Shown here: positions 50,801-62,299 of the stretch, piece by piece
Layout of the letters: each line of letters starts with the position of its first letter
Position numbering within the stretch: position 1 is the stretch's first letter
DNA from: Diorhabda sublineata
Lineage: Eukaryota > Arthropoda > Insecta > Coleoptera > Chrysomelidae
DNA length: 64,000 nucleotides
Direction: 5' to 3'
Assembly: GCF_026230105.1 (NCBI RefSeq)
Contig: NC_079479.1
Span: 35,805,385-35,869,384 of the forward strand
The notes under the pieces: generated by a model
Database searches by the model: none
What the model was told of the DNA's origin: nothing
The model's input: only the letters and a program-made list of their open reading frames with translations
Made by a program: the position numbers and the translations under genes

Positions 50801-51595
50801 GGATCCATTCATCGACGTCATAAATGTCTGAAGTGGCCATTTCCGGTTTTATCGATAATTGAATCGGCGAATTTCCGGTTTTTTTCGACTAAATTTTCAA
50901 TTTGCGCGAATCAAATCACCAAAAACACGCTAATTTAGCGTTTTCATAGTCGTAGGATCCATTCATCGACGTCATAAATGTCTGAAGTGGCCATTTCCGG
51001 TTTTATCGATAATTCAATCGGCGAATTTCCGGTTTTTTCGACTAAATTTTCAATTTGCGCGAATCAAATCACCAACAACACGCTAATTTGGCGTTTTCGA
51101 ATTCTTAACATCCATTTATCGACGTTCCAATTGTCGGAAATGAATATTTCCAGTTTTATCGATAATTGAATCGGCGAATTTCCGGTTTTTTCGACTAAAT
51201 TTTCAATTTGCGCGAATCAAATCACCGAAAACACGCTAATTTAGCGTTTTCATAGTCGTAGAATCCATTCATCGACGTCATAAATGTCTGAAATGGCCAT
51301 TTCCGGTTTTATCGATAATTGAATCGGCGAATTTCCGGTTTTTTCGACTAAATTTTCAATTTGCGCGAATCAAATCACCGAAAACACGCTAATTTAGCGT
51401 TTTCATAGTCGTAGGATCCATTCATCGACGTCATAAATGTCTGAAATAGCCATTTCCGGTTTTATCGATAATTGAATCGGCGAATTTCCGGTTTTTTTCG
51501 ACTAAATTTTCAATTTGCGCGAATCAAATCACCAAAAACACGCTAATTTAGCGTTTTCATAGTCGTAGAATCCATTTATCGACGTCATAGGTAGA
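47861..51595. repeat. 153-bp satellite array (about 25 monomers, two types)
   Basis: Tandem monomers of about 153 bp sharing GGTTTTATCGATAATT, CGGCGAATTTCCGGTTTTTT and CAATTTGCGCGAATCAAATC. Two variants occur. Type A holds CATAGTCGTAGGATCC and GTCATAAATGTCTGAA; type B holds CGAATTCTTAACATCC and GTTCCAATTGTCGG. Type B falls at about 47862, 48320, 48630, 48935, 49240, 50315, 50625 and 51082, giving stretches with a 306-307 bp A-B period; the middle (49395-50310) is a run of six A monomers. Recurrent 63-residue open frames across A-B pairs are by-products of the repeat. The last monomer breaks off at about 51595. Confidence 0.96.
47922..47927 (+). terminator. Atg16: First polyadenylation hexamer downstream of Atg16
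   Basis: AATAAA at 47922-47927 is the first such hexamer I find after the Atg16 stop (47635), and it lies inside the first satellite monomer. A run of 21 T at 47750-47770 lies between. Most later monomers of this type carry AATGAA instead, so the site is largely private to this unit (also seen near 48689). Confidence 0.45.
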
Positions 51596-52800
51596 TTAAA
51601 ATATTCTAAACTTACTTAAAGTAAACCTAACCTAAAAATAGATACGTTCTTCGTTCTTAACAACATCAACAAGAGAAAGTTCCCAATGGGGACTTAAATA
51701 AAAAGGAGAATAACGATTATTTCTGACTTTTTTCTTACTCAACCACTTTTTACTTTTCGATAAAACCCCATTCTGCCAAAAATAGCGCCCCTGAACAGGA
51801 ACTACTAATTTCCGACATCTGAGACGTCAATAAATGGATTGTACCACTTCAAAAACGCTAAAACAACGTGTATACGAAGTATATTTTACGTTTACAATTA
51901 AAAATATTAATCAATATTGAGTATTCCTCTTTCTAACCCTTACAATCACCCCAAATTTTACTAATTCAACTTTAAAAATCTATCAAATCCCTTTATAAGA
52001 GCTTCAACTATTAGAATCAAATCCGATCGAATTTTCGCACAAATCATATATTCTTATCCACCCTGTACGTCTAACCTGTTTTCTAACACGGATGTTTACT
52101 GTGAAAGCGATGTTGCCTTGTGAGTCGTGGTTCCGTTAAAAATAAATGTGATTTGTAGTGACCCCTGTACGTCAAAACGCGAACTTACCGATCGTATATA
52201 TTATTGTATATTGTTTGAACTGAAATATGTTTCTTCTCTATTGTTGATTTTTGTTAATGTATAATTCAATATTTGTAAAATAAATATGATATTAAAACGT
52301 TGAAAATTATTTTTTTTTCGTCCTTAATACTCAATGTTTAAATTAGTGATCGTGTTTTATTCGATTGAAACATGATACGATCAGTTTCTCTATATACGAA
52401 TTAGTTGCCAGATGTAAAAAAAGATTTTGACATTACTAATAAAAGAAACTTCCAGTCATGGATTCGATACTTAAAATATCGATACATTTATAAAATTAAG
52501 TTTAAAAACAAATTTATAAGAATCACAATCAAGTTGTTGACATAACCTAACCCAATATAATGAAATTTCGTAGACGATTTGGCGAACAGATTCACATTTC
52601 CATGGGCGTACCGAATATTAAAATTATTTTATCGTTTTAAATTATATATAATATATGAGTTTTATATATTTATTATAACATTCTTAATAATTCTCTATGA
52701 TTATAAATAACATACATATTAGATAAATAATTGAAATTATTTAAAAATTACCAAATAATCATAATACAAAGTTTTGTTTTTATTTTATTAAAATCACCAC
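51596..52800. other. Intergenic between satellite and transporter promoter
   Basis: AT-rich with no gene recognised. AATAAA occurs near 52279, followed by an AT-rich stretch, so a long Atg16 transcript could end there, but nothing proves it. One GTTGCCA word at about 52403. Confidence 0.35.
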
Positions 52801-52801
52801 G

Positions 52802-52829
52802 TTCATGAATGTTCGGGAATGTTCGTGAC
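52802..52829 (+). promoter_or_regulatory. Heat-shock element (five perfect inverted pentamers)
   Basis: TTC at 52802-52804, GAA at 52807-52809, TTC at 52812-52814, GAA at 52817-52819 and TTC at 52822-52824, all with 2-bp spacing, then an imperfect sixth unit GAC at 52827-52829. This is the textbook HSF trimer-binding array with more than the minimum three units. It lies about 400 bp upstream of the transporter ATG; a weak TATA-like ATACATAAGG follows at about 52862. HSF control of the transporter is inference. Confidence 0.65.
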
Positions 52830-53223
52830 ATCGGTTTTTAGTTACACGATAGTCAACGTTATACATAAGGGCAGTAGTATTACAAAAAGCCCGTGTTATA
52901 AATGAAGTACAATGAAATTATTGCATGAGTGGAATTAGAATTGTGAAAAACGTTAATTTTATTAGAATATTGAAAACAAATAGTGATTTAGTTAGGTTAG
53001 GTCGGCAATTATAACGTATATTACAAAATAAGTTATTTGAATTTATTGTACGACAACGTATGTACGACACTGTCGACATATTGGTAGGTGTTTATATATA
53101 TGTATATGTATGTATCTCTCGTAAAAATTTATTAACACATATGATTAATCCATCGGATATCAGTTATTCAATGTTTTTAACATTAAATCAAATCAGTGTA
53201 TACAATAGACGTTAATGTGAAAC

Positions 53224-56200
53224 ATGAAAAAAATTTATGGATCAATATCTGTAACGACAGTAAACGTAAGTATTTCAAATAAATTTATCAATCTAGATAA
53301 ACATTTTGTGCATGTTTCCAATTACCACAATATATTTTTTGTTTATTCGAAGTCCATTTCGAATAGCCACCAAGAAATTTTGTTAAGAGATTATGCGTCG
53401 GATACTTATTTACGAGGTGCAATCAATTAGTTAAAGTTTATAACAAACATTTTTATTTCCTCCGTCAACAATTATACCATCTCTTAATCCGGTTCTGTTA
53501 AAATCATAAAATAGAGATGGGCAGGTGTGGTACTTTCTGATTTTCGTTACTAGTTACTACAGAATATTATTAACCGTTTGTAATCTGTAAATTTTTTCAT
53601 CTTCTGTTATGAACTAGGATTTTTTATTCCTTAATACGTTTTCCTTTAATTTATTTCATACTGTATTAGTGTCGACTTGTTCTGTTAGGTTATGATCAAT
53701 ATGTCTCAGTTTATTCTGCATACAAAACGGGAAAACAAAAAATTCATCGTATTTCTGAGCCACACCTCGTATACTTATGAAGTAAGGTTCGTTTACCCTG
53801 CAATCCACCGTAGGTTTTAATCATAAAGACGAAAGTTTCCTAATTTTATTGATTCATGTATTGCTTTGTATCTAAGTTTACGGAAACGATTATCGGTTAT
53901 TAGAAGAGAAGAGTTCAAATTAAAAAAGAACGTATCCGCGGCAAATTCCATACGATAACATTATAAAACAATAGTTCACTTGCTCGTTAAGTAAATATTG
54001 ATAAAACCTTTGAGAAATGTCTGGTAATCAGAAAAAATGTTTATCTAATAAAAATCACCTGAAATTGTTTTAATTATATCCACAAATACTTTAATAAATT
54101 AGAATTTATATTCTGAACTGAAAATAAGTAATTTTATAAAAAAAGTTCGTCCACCTCTATAATATTTCCAAATCTAATCATAGAACATTAAACTCTTGAC
54201 AAGTCTTTATATTTGAAGGTTCCATCACCTATGCGGGTTTAAGAGCAACGTTGCCAACGCTAGTTATTAATTTTTTATAAAATAATAAATTTTGGTTGGA
54301 ATTTCTAGAAATTAAAACCGAATTATTAACGCTTGTCATTCTATGACTTACAATGGTAGATTTTTAATATATTCAATTATTTTCAATTTAACTTCTAGAT
54401 TTTGTTTAATACGCACAGATATTTAACTTGGCAACTGTGTTATATGGGAAGTAAACAAAGTTTTACAGCTAATTATGTGGTTTTTGAAACACATACGATA
54501 TTCTTCGTATTTAAAAACCAGATTTGATTAATAAATTGAAACATCTGCTATTTAAATGAATCGGAAATTTTATATAGGGATTATATAACAAATGAGGTCA
54601 AATTATAATAAACTCATAATGTACTTTTCCTATTCATAATATAGTTATCGTTTGGAATTTTGTTATTATTTTACACTTTTATCATTCTTAATAAATTTTA
54701 TAGACACAATAATGGTCAATATTAAACAATGAAAATTAATTTCATTCTATTATTTATTTCTAATTCATTTTATGGAACGTTTTTAATGAAATTAAATATT
54801 GTCTTGGTTTTTAATCACTTTGGTACAATTATTTCAGGTCGACTCATTAAAATCCATAGGAAATTAATTCAAACTTGCATCAAAGTGAAACGCAACGTTG
54901 CCAAATTTCAATTATGTATATGTAGGTAGTTTAGTACGTTTCTAGTAATGACAATATTTTGTAGTGTGTCCCTATTGCATCTAGCAAATTAATTCGTTAA
55001 AAGTTTTTGTTTCATACTGTTCGTAGATTCTAAATTGTATATTTATCAAAATTAACAGACCACAACCGAACGTACAAATATATTTATTCATTTGACCGAA
55101 AATAACCGAGTTCGAACGATCGTATATGTATACACAAATCGGTTTGGTTCGGGTCGGTTAATTTTGTCCAAAATGGTGGAAAATAGAGGGGAAAAAAGGT
55201 ATATTTTTGTTATAGGAAAGTCGTCCGAAAACATCGACGTCTAAAAATGAAGAAAAACAACATCTTCTCGAAAACGACGGTCAATCGGAACCGTCGTTTA
55301 CCAAAACCGATTTTTCAACTAATTTTGAAAGTTCCGTTTTGGACCGTTGTATCGAGAATCCGACGTCCAATTTTGACACAATGATTCATTTATTAAAAGC
55401 CAACATCGGTAGGAATAAAACTCGTTGATTTATATTTGGTATAATTATTTGTTTTAAAGGTACTGGTATATTAGCGATGCCGGATGCCTTCCGCAATTCC
55501 GGTTGGTTGATTGGATTATTCGGTACTTTGATTATGGGTTTCATTTGTACCCATTGCATGCACATGTTGGTTAGTTGTGCGCATGAGCTGTGTAAAAGAA
55601 CGCAGAAGCAAACGATGAGTTTCTCGGAAGTCGTTGAGAATTCGTTCAAAACCGGTCCCGAGTGTTTACAACAATATTCCAAGGTCGCCAAGTAAGTTTA
55701 TACAGGGGGATAACGAAACTCGATGTTTTAGAAAACATTTTATATTTACAGAAGATTAATAAACATATTCCTGTGTATAACACAACTGGGTTTTTGTTGT
55801 GTCTATTTCGTTTTCGTCGCCGCCAATATTCACGACGTCGTCAAACATTATATTTTCGAAATCGACGTTCATTGGTATCTGCTTATTTTGCTATTTCCAT
55901 TGATTCTTCTCAATTGGGTGAAAAGCCTCAAATATTTAACGCCGGTTTCGTTATTTGCTTCGCTCGTAACGTGCAGCGGCTTGGTGATAACGTTTTTCTA
56001 TTTGCTACAAGGGGGATTGCCGAAAATGTCGACAGTGAAAATTTTTTCTTCGTGGGAAAGGTTGCCGCTGTATTTTGGAACTGCCATTTATGCTTTCGAA
56101 GGCATCGGTGTTGTAAGTAATACAAATTTATATTAATAAACGGAAATATAATTAGACAGACGTTTTACATCGTTGCCACGTTGTCATTTTATTATTTATA

Positions 56201-59200
56201 TTGAAGAATATTGAAAGGTACAAACTTTATTTATTTACGTTACTCGTTATGACGCGCGGAATATTTAATTCGTTATTAAATACAAAATAAATCACAAAAA
56301 CAAGTTTTTTTTTCCTCACAACAACGTTACGTGGTTGCCAAACGTTGAAATATGATTTCACTGTTACATGAATAATGATTTAAGTTACACTTTGGATATT
56401 TAGATTTTGTTTAGTGGCTGCAATGGTCACGTGAATTGACATTTGACAGATTGTCATTAATTTAGTTTGTACAGTGTTTTTTCACTTCATAATTTGCAAT
56501 TAAAAGTGATTTTAACGAAGATTTTATTGCATTAGATTGTTGCAGACGCAATTTTTTTTGTTTACGACGTTTTGTTAACAAGTTTTCTAAGAATAAATCT
56601 AACAACAACGTAGTGCAACGCTACGTGGTAGCCAAATGTTCAAATATGATTTCACTGTTACATGAATAATGATTTAAGTTACACTTTGGATATTTAGATT
56701 TTGTTTAGTGGCTGCAATGGTCACGTGAATTGACATTTGACAGATTTTCATTAATTTAGTTTGTACAGTGTTTTTTCACTTCATAATTTGCAATTAAAAG
56801 TGATTTTAACGAAGATTTTGTTGCATTGGATTGACATTTTTTTTGTTTCGAATAAAACGTGAAGTTAATCGAATTATTCGGTGTATTAAAATTGAATAGA
56901 AATATGAAAATATTTAAGGTTTTGCCATTGGAAAACAATATGAAAAATCCACTGGATTTCAGTGGGTGGAATGGTGTATTGAACACTGGGATGGTTATAG
57001 TCACATCTCTGTATACTGCTGTGGGTTTTTTCGGTTATTTGAAATATGGAGAAAGGGCAGTACTGGGCAGTATCACTCTATTGATTCCACCGGACGAACT
57101 GTAAGTACCTATATCTAATTGAAGTCTCTTTTTGTTGTAAACCAGATAAAAACTGTAATATTTCGTTTTTTTTTACTTGCTTACCACTTAAATATATAAA
57201 TTTATCTTAAATATATGATTTAAATGCTATTTTTTTCACTAACCTTTACTTTTACTTCAATTTTAATCGATAAACTACACATTTAATATCAAATTTACGT
57301 CCTTGAGGTAGGTAATTGTTACGATTCCCTGTATAAACATTACAGTAATATATATAATGAAATATTTTTTGTTCCGTTGTTTTGGCAACTTTACTTTCAA
57401 TACTTCACTATTTTCAATTCACGTTCTTTATTAAAATTATCAACTCAACTCAAAATGTATCGAATAAAAACATTAGAAAAAGCAGGAGTGCTTTTAATTA
57501 ACATGAGATAGAAAGAGATGACTATCTGTTAGTAGTGCGTGTTGCCTAAGTCGACATTAGTTTTTGCAGATGTGTAGTTCAATGACCTAGACAGAAGACT
57601 TCGTTTGGATTCATATGTGCGCCGACGTTGCCAAATTTTATTCTCAATAATATTTCCAACACAAATATTCTTTTTTTTTTACCCGCTTACCAGAATAGAT
57701 TTAAAACAAAGACACTTAAATATATAAATTTATCTTAAATATGTGATTTAAATGCTATTTATTTCACTAACCTTTACTTTTACTTCAATTTTAATCGATA
57801 AACTACATATTTAATATCAAATTTATGTCCTTGAGGTAGATAGTTATTACGATTCCCTGTATAAACATCATATATAATGAAATATTTTTTGTTCCGTTGT
57901 TTTGGCAACGTTACTTTCAATACTTATGTTCAATTCACGTTCTTTATTAAAATTATCAACTCAACTCAAAATGTATCGAATAAAAACATTAGAAAAAGCA
58001 GGATGCTTTTAATTAACATGAGATAGAAAGAGATATGAAATATCTATTAGTAGTGCGTGTTGCCTACGTCGACGACATTAGTTTTTGCAGATGTGTAGTT
58101 CAATGACCTAGACAGATGACTTCGTTTGGATTCATATGTGCGCCGACGTTGCCAAATTTTATTCTCAATAATATTCGTTTTTTTTACCTGCTTACCAGAA
58201 TAGATTTAAAACAAAGACACTTAAATATATAAATTTATCTTAAATATGTGATTTAAATGCTATTTATTTCACTAACCTTTACTTTTACTTCAATTTTAAT
58301 CGATAAACTACATATTTAATATCAAATTTATGTCCTTGAGGTAGATAGTTATTACGATTCCCTGTATAAACATCATATATAATGAAATATTTTTTGTTCC
58401 GTTGTTTTGGCAACGTTACTTTCAATACTTATGTTCAATTCACGTTCTTTATTAAAATTATCAACTCAACTCAAAATGTATCGAATAAAAACATTAGAAA
58501 AAGCAGGATGCTTTTAATTAACATGAGATAGAAAGAGATATGAAATATCTATTAGTAGTGCGTGTTGCCTACGTCGACGACATTAGTTTTTGCAGATGTG
58601 TAGTTCAATGACCTAGACAGATGACTTCGTTTGGATTCATATGTGCGCCGACGTTGCCAAATTTTATTCTCAATAATATTCGTTTTTTTTACCTGCTTAC
58701 CAGAATAGATTTAAAACAAAGACACTTAAATATATAAATTTATCTTAAATATGTGATTTAAATGCTATTTATTTCACTAACCTTTACTTTTACTTCAATT
58801 TTAATCGATAAACTACATATTTAATATCAAATTTATGTCCTTGAGGTAGATAGTTATTACGATTCCCTGTATAAACATCATATATAATGAAATATTTTTT
58901 GTTCCGTTGTTTTGGCAACGTTACTTTAAATACTTATGTTCAATTCACGTTCTTTATTAAAATTATCAACTCAACTCAAAATGTATCGAATAAAAACATT
59001 AGAAAAAGCAGGATGCTTTTAATTAACATAAGATAGAAAGAGATATGAAATATCTATTAGTAGTGCGTGTTGCCTACGTCGACGACATTAGTTTTTGCAG
59101 ATGTGTAGTTCAATGACCTAGACAGATGACTTCGTTTGGATTCATATGTGCGCCGACGTTGCCAAATTTTATTCACACAAATAATTTAAATTGAAAATGT

Positions 59201-59695
59201 TTAATTTATATGATAGTTTTTTTTTACATTTCGGTTAATCTAAATATTAGAATTCATTTGATTGATACAACATTAAATTTTTATTTTAGTTTGGCGCAAT
59301 CGGTCCGTTTGATGATGGCGGCGGCCATTTTCCTTTCTTACAGTATCCAGTTTTACGTACCGTTTAACATAATATGGCCGTCGATTCGAAATAATTTCGA
59401 AACAGAAAAATCTAAAGATTTAGCCGAATATATAACGAGGGCCGTACTTGTGTTTTTTACATTTATAATAGCCATAGCTATACCTAATTTAGGAGCGGTG
59501 ATATCGTTAGTAGGTGCTTTTAGTAGTTCGGCGCTGGCTCTCATATTTCCCCCTTTCGTGGAAATTATAACTTTTTGGCCGGATTGTTTGGGACGCAACA
59601 AATGGATGTTATGGAAAGATATATCCATTATTTTGTTTGGATGTATTGGATTCGTTGTAGGGTCCTATACAAGTTTATTAAATATCCTTGAATAA
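53224..59695 (+). CDS. SLC36-type proton-coupled amino-acid transporter
   Basis: Multi-pass membrane permease of the PAT/pathetic (AAAP) family, exchanging small amino acids with protons at plasma or lysosomal membranes. Exons: 53224-53265, 55216-55408, 55460-55691, 55752-56112, 56919-57100 and 59290-59695; 1416 nt, 471 residues, phases consistent. The acidic cytosolic N-terminus ends TMIHLLKANIGTGILAMPDA, the family's first transmembrane signature. Further segments: GWLIGLFGTLIMGFICTHCM, FCCVYFVFVAANIHDVV, ILLFPLILLNWVKSL, YFGTAIYAFEGIGV, MVIVTSLYTAVGFFGYLKYG, and a C-terminal exon with three to four helices. About 11 helices are expected. The first exon (MKKIYGSISVTTVN) is chosen because it starts with ATG, ends in a GTAAGT donor in phase 0 and fits exon 2; it is less certain than the rest. 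An AATAAA overlaps the stop codon (59691-59696). Confidence 0.93.
56331..56834. repeat. Direct repeat of about 210 bp in transporter intron 4
   Basis: 56331-56540 and 56625-56834 are near-identical at an offset of 294 (for example GATTTCACTGTTACATGAAT at 56354 and 56648). The last copy ends about 85 bp before the acceptor of exon 5. A diverged relative (TAATGATTTAACTTACACTT) lies at about 61505-61570 in a tetraspanin intron, so the unit belongs to a dispersed family. Confidence 0.85.
57170..59175. repeat. Four tandem copies of a 505-bp unit in transporter intron 5
   Basis: The word CCTTGAGGTA occurs at 57301, 57829, 58334 and 58839, spacings 528, 505 and 505. Units 2-4 are almost identical; unit 1 is more diverged. 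Each unit contains TTTTGGCAACGTTAC and, about 250 bp later, GACGTTGCCAAATTTT, an inverted pair of the GTTGCCA word. The array fills nearly all of the 2.2-kb intron and ends about 115 bp before exon 6. Confidence 0.93.
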
Positions 59696-59903
59696 ATATC
59701 AATTTTATTATTTAAATAAACGTATGACAATAAAGAAATAGTGACATATCCATAAAATATATATTTAAAAATAAATTTATTATAACGATTAATGTACAAA
59801 ATGTGTTATTAAAAACATTCCATTAAATTATTTTAAAAATGCAGTTTCTCTTACCTACCTTTTTCCCAGTGTATTAAACTACTTGCTAAAAATCAACTTT
59901 CAT

Positions 59904-60010
59904 ATTGGCAACATTGTAAAAGTTCGTTCATTGCATCATTTAGAAATGATAAATTTCTGTGTTTAACAGTTCTATGATTTTCTTCTTCTAATTATTTTAA
60001 TGTTGCCAAT
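59904..60010. repeat. Small inverted-repeat element between transporter and tetraspanin
   Basis: A 107-bp segment bounded by perfect 12-bp inverted repeats ATTGGCAACATT and AATGTTGCCAAT. It lies in the convergent 3' gap (59696-60371), which otherwise holds only AT-rich DNA and the transporter polyadenylation signals (59691 and 59715). Confidence 0.55.
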
Positions 60011-60371
60011 GTCAAAGGCAGTTTTTAGCAACCACTCATAATAATGAAATGTTTAGTATTAATTCGGGTTAGTTTTTTTTTTAACTCATGAATATTCCTG
60101 TTATTTCAATTCAATTCTCGCTAAAAACAAATACCACCAAAAAAACATTCGACAGCAAGACAGTTTTATCGATAAAATAATTAATGACATCATTGAGTAG
60201 TCGTTAAAAACTGACTATGTTTTTTGTTCCAAATACATTGTTGCCTATATCGGAGTTGATTTTAAACAACTTTGATTGAATAAACGTTAAAAAAAAAACA
60301 ATTTTTATAGAAAAAAAATTATATTACGATTATAATAATACTCAAAACTTTAATTATGACTCATAAATACG

Positions 60372-62299
60372 TCATGTAGCCTCCGACACTCTATAATTCT
60401 GCTTATAATTTCCTGTAAGAGCGTACGTTTCGTTGCTGTAAGCTCCAGCATCAGAATTAGTGCGTTCAAAAGTGATATCGCCGTCTCGTTCGGAGTTTTT
60501 GGAATTTTCTCCAATTTCTTGATTATGGTGATATATTCTCGTACAAGTGACTATCGAACTTAAAAGTACAGTAAATTCAACGAGAACAATTACGAGACCG
60601 ATACCGAGAAACGCCATGTAACGATCCCTATACCATCGTTGTAAAGGTATTCGACATCCCTAAAATAATAAAACACCCTTGTATACGACGTTTCGAAATT
60701 TAATTATCGATTTACCCCCGTATGTCGGAATCCTTCGTGTCTGTTCGTGTCCAAAGCTTGACATAAAGCTGAACTGACAGGTTCGGGATTCAAATACGAT
60801 TTAGTGTCATTATCATTCGATAATTTGCAGCACGTCAAAGGTACTGAAAGTGAAGGTCTCGATGATTGTAACCTCCAATAAGAAGCGTCGTATTCATTAG
60901 ACGTTTCGATACCGCAACAGTGAAACTAAAAGATGAGTCAATGATTAACGAAACTTTTTTTTTTTGTTTTTTTGGTTTCTTACCGACGCTTGTACTAAAT
61001 CTATAGCGTTTGTGAATTGATCTTGATTTTCGCTACCGTAATTTCTTTGCAAAGCGTCTATCAATTCTTCGCTATTTATACCTAGACCCATACAACTAGG
61101 CCATATCCACGCTATTATAAAAATGGCACATTCCCCTATGAGTATTAACATTACAAAGCAAAAATACTGAAAATTAAATGTAAAACTAATTATTTTAATA
61201 ACGAAAATATTTTAATGATTCGGCAGATTTGGTTTTACATAGTTGTCATATTTCAATTGTTGACATAAAATCATATACTTAATTTACAACTATTGCACTC
61301 TTTTCAATCCATATAAAATAAGAATAACGATTTCAAATAGAATAACTCATAATTACCGTAGAATATTAATTAATTATTTATAAAATTCAAAGAAAAAATT
61401 GAAGTACAAGAAATTGTGATATAATTGAATGATTTATAAAAAAGTGAATCTGGCAACATTGAAGACAGATACCGCCCGGCTGCTGTCAACGTCTAGAATA
61501 CGCCGAGTAATGATTTAACTTACACTTTAAGTTTTTAGATTTAATTCAATGGCTGGAATTAATTTTACTGTGAGTATTTCAAAGGTAATGTAAAATAAAA
61601 TCAAATAAATCTGCACATTTCACTTAATACTAATAATATGTACTTACCACGCTTAATAAATAATAATTGTGGAAACAAGATGCCCAGCAACCTAAAATAG
61701 CAACTAATGCTATTAACGATCCAATTAACGAAGCTCCAATCGAAACATAGTACAAAAGAGGATGAGGGAACGTTGAAAACGGCCCCGATGGCGATACTAA
61801 TTTCGATATTAACACGTGTTCAGAGTCGAAAAAAATTAGCATACCTCCTACGATAAGTGTAAAACCTGATATCTAAAAATATACATTTTTTTATATATAT
61901 TCACTTTTTTGTTTGTATACATGTACAATACTTTTTTTACTATCAAGTTTTTAATGTTTTTGTTTTGATTTTTATTATTATATTAACACGTCATCCATTC
62001 TTCGCGCCAGACGACGTCAATTACGTCATAACACAAAAACCGCTACAGAATTGACTTCACTAATACAACGTTGCCACTTCGTTAATATGTTTTATATGTT
62101 AGATAGAAAATTCTTTTGATTCAAAATAATTTATAAAACTTACCAACATTAGAAAATTGCATACTGCTAACAAAATTTTACTACCGACCAAAGATACTGC
62201 CATTTTTAACACTTTTACTATTTTATTCTTGTTATATTTGATAATATCCACTACGTGTTTAGCATCTTTTCGAAGATTCAACCAACAAATACCAGACAT
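60372..62299 (-). CDS. Tetraspanin
   Basis: Four-pass membrane organiser protein. Exons: 62144-62299, 61648-61872, 60984-61166, 60716-60925 and 60372-60659; 1062 nt, 353 residues, phase 0 at every joint. Transmembrane 1 spans SKILLAVCNFLML plus ISGFTLIVGGMLIF; TM2 is near YYVSIGASLIGSLIALVAIL; TM3 is YFCFVMLILIGECAIFIIAW; TM4 is MAFLGIGLVIVLVEFTVLL. The large extracellular loop has the signature CCG (FHCCGIETSNEYDASYW), then TCC, C and GC (TGGCRIPLQRW). The protein has 32 residues before MAVSLVGSK, longer than the usual short cytosolic N-terminus, so Met33 is an alternative start. The cytosolic C-tail is about 65 residues. The specific subfamily was not identified. Confidence 0.94.

Noticed and set aside
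48221..51169. Repeated 63-residue open frames beginning MSEVAISGFIDNS
   Set aside because: They recur only as by-products of the A-B satellite period, have no upstream signals and no protein-like conservation beyond the repeat itself.
47861..51595. CRISPR-like array
   Set aside because: Units are about 153 bp, contiguous, with no short unique spacers, in a eukaryotic genome; it is a satellite.
53224..53430. 68-codon open frame as a separate small gene
   Set aside because: Only its first 14 codons are used; a good GTAAGT donor at 53266 fits exon 2 of the SLC36 gene in phase 0.
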